From contig JAAXQM010000262.1 in NCBI GenBank assembly GCA_012974295.1, positions 1-8,748 on the forward strand: a DNA stretch of 8,748 nt, written 5' to 3'. Source of the stretch: Dehalococcoidales bacterium (GTDB lineage: Bacteria; Chloroflexota; Dehalococcoidia; E44-bin15). The notes below the pieces were generated by a model. The model saw only the letters and a list, made by a program, of their open reading frames with translations, searched no databases and had not been told where the DNA came from. Below are positions 5,541 through 8,748 of this stretch, piece after piece. Positions within the stretch are counted from its first letter, which is position 1. The number at the start of each line of letters is the position of its first letter. The position numbers and the translations under genes are program-made.

Positions 5541-6246
5541 CTATAAGCGCATCATCTTAAAGCTAAGCGGCGGAGCGCTTACGGGAGGGGAGGAATTTGG
5601 CATAGATACAGTTACCCTCTCGAATATTGCCGATCAAATAAAGCAGGTAGTAAGCATGGGGGTTGAGCTCGCCATTGTCGTTGGCGGGGGAAACATCTGG
5701 CGAGGAGCAATGGCGGAGGCGAGGGGAATGGAGCGCACCAGTGCAGATTACGCCGGGATGTTAGCCACCCTGCTAAATGCCCTAGCACTACAGGATGCCC
5801 TCGAGAAACATGGCGTGACAACCAGAACCCAAAGTGCCCTTACCGTTCAGGCGGTTGCTGAACCATATATTCGGCGCCGCGCACTGCGCCACCTGGAGAA
5901 GGGACGAGTGGTCATCTTCGCCTGTGGCACCGGAAACCCCTACATGACCACAGATACCGCCGCGGCGCTTCGGGCCTTAGAGATTAATGCCGAGGTACTA
6001 CTAATGGCAAAACACCATGTTAATGGCGTATATGAGGCTGACCCCCTTACAAACCCCAAGGCAAAAAAGTTCGACAGCATCAGTTATTCCGATGCGCTAA
6101 AGCTGCACCTCAAAGTTATGGATGCAACTGCACTTTCTCTCTGTATGGAGCACAAGCTCCCCATAATCGTCTTTGATATCGATGCCCCCCAGAGCATTGT
6201 TCGGTCAGTGTCTGGTGAGGTTATTGGCACAATAGTCAGCAGCTAG
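5527..6246 (+). CDS. pyrH: UMP kinase PyrH
   Basis: This enzyme phosphorylates UMP to UDP with ATP, feeding UTP/CTP for RNA and for CDP-lipid synthesis. It belongs to the amino-acid kinase family, is hexameric in known cases, and is cytoplasmic. Motifs visible are KRIILKLSGGAL (7-18), VVGGGNIWRG (51-60), ERTSADYAGMLATLLNALAL (69-88), GTGNPYMTTDTAAALRA (134-150), NGVYEADP and a C-terminal VFDIDAPQSI. The usual KLSGEAL reads KLSGGAL here (G16 in place of E). At 239 residues the length is typical. The ATG at 5527 is chosen; an adjoining GTG at 5524 would add one residue. It overlaps the end of tsf by 14 nt, so its ribosome site (GGAAATAGG) lies inside tsf and coupling is likely. Confidence 0.96.
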   Translation: METANYKRIILKLSGGALTGGEEFGIDTVTLSNIADQIKQVVSMGVELAIVVGGGNIWRGAMAEARGMERTSADYAGMLATLLNALALQDALEKHGVTTRTQSALTVQAVAEPYIRRRALRHLEKGRVVIFACGTGNPYMTTDTAAALRALEINAEVLLMAKHHVNGVYEADPLTNPKAKKFDSISYSDALKLHLKVMDATALSLCMEHKLPIIVFDIDAPQSIVRSVSGEVIGTIVSS

Positions 6247-6255
6247 AGGTGTGCA

Positions 6256-6816
6256 ATGATTGATGAAGTACTCTCATTAGCAAGCAACAAGATGGAGAAG
6301 ACCATCGAGGCAGTAAAAAAGGAGCTGGCTACCATCCGCACCGGGCGCGCAAATCCAGCGCTCATTGAAAATATTAAGGTGGATTACTATGGCACGCCCA
6401 CACCGCTCAAGCAAATAGCCACTATTACAGCACCAGAAGCCAGACTCCTCGTGATTCAGCCCTGGGATAATGGCTCGTTGTCCAGCATCAATAAGGCTAT
6501 CCTCAAATCGGATCTTGGCCTCAACCCTATAAGCGATAAAAACATGCTCCACTTAACAATCCCTCAGCTCTCCGAGGAACGAAGAAAAGAATTGGTCAAG
6601 GCAGTCCACAAGAGGACTGAGGATGGCCGTGTCGCCCTGAGAAATGTAAGAAGAGACGCCGTGGAAGAGCTCAGAAAATTGGAGCGGGAGAAGGAGATCT
6701 CCCAGGATGAACAAAAACGCGCCCAAGATCGGCTCCAGGAGCTTACCGATAGCTTCATTGCCAGGGTAGGCAAGGTCGCAGAGGAAAAAGAGGCCGAGCT
6801 ACTTGAGGTTCAGTAA
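6256..6816 (+). CDS. frr: Ribosome recycling factor
   Basis: RRF works with EF-G to split the post-termination ribosome. At 186 residues it is the standard length (185 in E. coli). The N-terminal helix carries ELATIRTGRANPALIE (23-38). The beta domain has VDYYGTPTPLKQIATI, followed by LLVIQPWD. Then come the helical SSINKAILKSDLGLNP and the conserved IPQLSEERRKELVK. The long C-terminal helices are rich in Lys/Glu/Arg. The gene starts 9 nt after pyrH with AGAGGTG as the Shine-Dalgarno. The pyrH-frr-uppS order is widespread in bacteria. Confidence 0.97.
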   Translation: MIDEVLSLASNKMEKTIEAVKKELATIRTGRANPALIENIKVDYYGTPTPLKQIATITAPEARLLVIQPWDNGSLSSINKAILKSDLGLNPISDKNMLHLTIPQLSEERRKELVKAVHKRTEDGRVALRNVRRDAVEELRKLEREKEISQDEQKRAQDRLQELTDSFIARVGKVAEEKEAELLEVQ

Positions 6817-6849
6817 AGTAGCCACGGAATCCGATTACGGATACAGGCA

Positions 6850-7566
6850 GTGGCAGAATCCAGGATTAAACATATCCCCAATCATGTTGCAATTATCATG
6901 GATGGCAACGGCCGCTGGGCCGAAAAGCGGGGGTTACCCCGGCTTGCTGGTCACCGCGCCGGAACGGACAATGTCCGCCGTGCCATCAAGTGCTTCAATG
7001 ACCATGATGTAAAGTACGTTACCATCTATGCTTTCTCCACAGAGAACTGGAGCCGCCCGCAGCGAGAGGTTCAGGGGCTAATGCGCATCATGGAGGAGGT
7101 CATAGACCGGGAAGCTGAAAACCTCCACAAGGATGGAGTCAAGCTTATTCACCTCGGCAACCTCGATGGGATCTCTGAGAAGCTCAAAAAAAAGGTTCAA
7201 TACGCCGTCGAACTGACTGAAAACAACTTCAAAGGCACTCTGTGCATCGCTTTTAACTATGGCGGCCGGGCTGAGATCATAGATGCGGTAAAACGCATCC
7301 TGCGCGATGGTATCCTACCCAATAAAATTGACGAAGCGCTAATTTCCCACTATCTATATACAATGAATCTGCCTGACCCGGACCTTATTATTCGTACCGG
7401 TGGCGAGATGCGCTTAAGTAATTTCCTGATCTGGCAGGCAGCTTACAGCGAGTATTACGCCACACCAACCCTCTGGCCGGACTTTGGCCCGGAGGAGATT
7501 GAGCAAGCCCTCATTGCTTACAGCGAGCGGGAGCGGCGTTTTGGGGGATTAATAACGGAGGGCTAG
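6850..7566 (+). CDS. uppS: Isoprenyl transferase (undecaprenyl diphosphate synthase family), GTG start
   Basis: This cis-prenyltransferase lengthens farnesyl diphosphate with isopentenyl diphosphate to make the long-chain lipid carrier for envelope polysaccharides. Family motifs are HVAIIMDGNGRWA (12-24, catalytic D18 and P-loop-like GNGR), YAFSTENWSRP, FNYGGRAEI and RTGGEMRLSNFLIWQ (from 182, with diphosphate-binding R182, R188 and S190), then LWPDF. At 238 residues it is full length. The start is GTG: the reading frame is shared with frr, whose TAA stop lies 33 nt before, and no ATG, GTG or TTG occurs between. The ribosome site is modest (ACAGG or GGATACAGG). The chain length of the product cannot be told from sequence alone. 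Confidence 0.95.
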   Translation: MAESRIKHIPNHVAIIMDGNGRWAEKRGLPRLAGHRAGTDNVRRAIKCFNDHDVKYVTIYAFSTENWSRPQREVQGLMRIMEEVIDREAENLHKDGVKLIHLGNLDGISEKLKKKVQYAVELTENNFKGTLCIAFNYGGRAEIIDAVKRILRDGILPNKIDEALISHYLYTMNLPDPDLIIRTGGEMRLSNFLIWQAAYSEYYATPTLWPDFGPEEIEQALIAYSERERRFGGLITEG

Positions 7567-7580
7567 GGCTCAGTAGCAGT

Positions 7581-8372
7581 ATGATAAAACAAAGGGTGCT
7601 CAGTGCACTAATTGTCTTACCCATCATCTTTCTTGCCATCTGGTTTGACGGCCCCGCTTATTCCTTAATAATCGCTGTCATCGCCGCCCTGGGGATACTG
7701 GAATTCTGCAGTATGATGGGCCTCTCCAGGAGGCATCCGCTAACCCTTTTCGGGCTTGTCGGGGTACTTCTATTTGTCCTGGTAGCCCATATTGAAGGAA
7801 GCTATGGCGCACCCCTATTAACATCGATAGCAGTATTCTCTTTAATCTGGCTCCTTTTCCAACGCTCGGTGAAGGATGCCGCTACCAACTGGGCCTGGAT
7901 CCTCAGCGGGATAATCTATATCGGGTGGCTGTTTAGCCATTTCATCCCCCTTCGAGATCTGGAGGGCGGAAGGGAGTGGGTGCTTTTCGTAGTTCTTGCT
8001 ACCTTTGCCGCAGACACCGCCGCCTTCTTCATCGGCCGAGCCTGGGGCAGACATTCTCTCGCCCGAAAAATCAGTTCGGGGAAGACCTGGGAAGGAGCGG
8101 TAGGTGGATTCCTGGGAGCTATTGCCGCGTCGCTGCTCCTGACTCTATTGCTAAACCTTTCCATCCCGTATTGGCAATCGGTCGTCCTTGGCGCCCTTAT
8201 TGGCATCTTTGCCCCCCTAGGCGATCTCGCAGAATCGATGCTGAAGCGGAGCACAGGCCTGAAGGACTCAGGAACACTGATTCCCGGTCACGGCGGTATG
8301 CTCGACCGCCTCGATAGCATTCTTTTCACAGTAGTTGTAGTATACTATTATGTGGTATGGGTAATAATGTAA
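7581..8372 (+). CDS. cdsA: Phosphatidate cytidylyltransferase CdsA
   Basis: This integral membrane enzyme makes CDP-diacylglycerol from phosphatidate and CTP, the branch point for bacterial phospholipids. The 263-residue protein is mostly hydrophobic, with about eight or nine membrane segments, at roughly 7-24, 28-46, 55-73, 78-95, 106-122, 133-152, 172-192, 198-214 and 246-263. The family signature lies at 219-245 and matches completely: SMLKR, then K228-D229, the PGHGG block (235-239), and D242-R243 with D245. The ATG follows uppS by 14 nt. Its Shine-Dalgarno is weak: AGGG sits about 11 nt upstream, overlapping the uppS stop. The 3' end overlaps dxr by 16 nt. Confidence 0.95.
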   Translation: MIKQRVLSALIVLPIIFLAIWFDGPAYSLIIAVIAALGILEFCSMMGLSRRHPLTLFGLVGVLLFVLVAHIEGSYGAPLLTSIAVFSLIWLLFQRSVKDAATNWAWILSGIIYIGWLFSHFIPLRDLEGGREWVLFVVLATFAADTAAFFIGRAWGRHSLARKISSGKTWEGAVGGFLGAIAASLLLTLLLNLSIPYWQSVVLGALIGIFAPLGDLAESMLKRSTGLKDSGTLIPGHGGMLDRLDSILFTVVVVYYYVVWVIM

Positions 8373-8748
8373 AACGGCTCGCCATTCTAGGCTCCACTGG
8401 CTCTATAGGACAGCAGACCCTTGACGTAGTGCGCTCCTTCCCCGACCGATTTCGGGTAGTCGGTCTTGGCGCGGGGAGAAATTCTACGCTGCTAACAGAG
8501 CAAATCGAGGAATTCCAACCCAAGCTTGTTTCTATCGATTCAGCCACTTCATCTGAGGTACTGCACGGCTTAAAATGCGAACTGTTGTCAGAGAATGAGC
8601 TTGCGGCTCACCCAGATGTTGACCTGGTGGTGATGGCCATCTCGGGTAAAGCAGGTCTCGATCCCACCCTGGCAGCGATCAGGTCTAAGAAAAGTATCGC
8701 CCTGGCCACGAAGGAGGTCCTGGTAATGGCAGGAGGAATCATTACCGC
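8357..8748 (+). CDS. dxr: 1-deoxy-D-xylulose 5-phosphate reductoisomerase Dxr, N-terminal part (runs off window)
   Basis: The first 130 residues of the enzyme that converts DXP to MEP with NADPH, the committed step of non-mevalonate isoprenoid synthesis, are visible. It would supply the precursors used by UppS in the same operon. The NADPH-binding glycine motif GSTGSIG is at 12-18, followed by TLDVVR. VVMAISGKAGLDPTLAAI (91-108) matches the conserved region usually reading NAIVGxAGLxPTLAAI. IALATKEVLVMAGG (114-127) matches the usual ALANKExLVxAG block. The residue before the conserved Lys-Glu is Thr (118) rather than the common Asn. The frame is open to the window edge with no stop. The ATG at 8357 lies inside cdsA (16-nt overlap) with no clear Shine-Dalgarno, which suggests translational coupling. 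The metal-binding and catalytic domains are outside the window. Confidence 0.95.
   Translation, partial: MGNNVKRLAILGSTGSIGQQTLDVVRSFPDRFRVVGLGAGRNSTLLTEQIEEFQPKLVSIDSATSSEVLHGLKCELLSENELAAHPDVDLVVMAISGKAGLDPTLAAIRSKKSIALATKEVLVMAGGIIT

Noticed and set aside
7916..8317. Open frames of over 110 codons on both strands within cdsA
   Set aside because: The cdsA frame has a complete family signature and membrane topology. The others are arginine/proline-rich shadows.
1..8748. CRISPR array, toxin-antitoxin, defence or prophage genes
   Set aside because: No regularly spaced repeats, integrase, transposase or unknown gene cassettes were seen. Coding density is filled by conserved housekeeping genes.

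Overview
This window looks like ordinary chromosome from an anaerobic bacterium, most likely a Chloroflexota of the Dehalococcoidia type. That assignment is inference. It rests on the gene order rpsB-tsf-pyrH-frr-uppS-cdsA-dxr, a very short EF-Ts, moderate GC, and a C/G-rich palindromic repeat at the left edge of a style I associate with that group. Every gene found belongs to a well-known family. I do not see an undescribed gene system here. The most unusual structure is the promoter region at the centre.

Layout. Positions 1-139 are noncoding and hold a palindromic repeat that contains a terminator-like hairpin for + strand transcription entering from the left. From about 4066 leftwards, everything is on the minus strand: tRNA-Ser(GCU) with an encoded CCA, a small hairpin, then miaB, nadA and nadB in close succession. 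Rightwards from 4168, on the plus strand, is the classic translation and envelope-lipid operon: rpsB (S2), tsf (EF-Ts), pyrH (UMP kinase), frr (ribosome recycling factor), uppS, cdsA and the start of dxr, which runs off the window end. Genes in this run overlap or are separated by no more than 33 nt, with no terminator between them. No stretch over 300 bases lacks a gene.

The 101-bp gap between the two transcription units (4067-4167) contains two back-to-back sigma70-type promoters. Each has a TTGxxx -35, a 17-bp spacer and a nearly identical extended -10 (TATGCTATAYT). The two -10 regions form a 9-bp perfect inverted repeat, and the -35 boxes are only 5 bp apart. The geometry predicts that RNA polymerase cannot easily occupy both at once. 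It also predicts that the tRNA transcript starts at or next to its mature 5' end, and that rpsB has a leader of only about 25 nt.

Functionally, the plus operon joins ribosome production (S2, EF-Ts, RRF) with UTP/CTP precursor supply (PyrH) and membrane/isoprenoid synthesis (Dxr, UppS, CdsA). The minus unit joins a tRNA gene, a radical-SAM tRNA-modifying enzyme, and the two enzymes that make quinolinate from aspartate for NAD. The third de novo gene, nadC, is not in the window.
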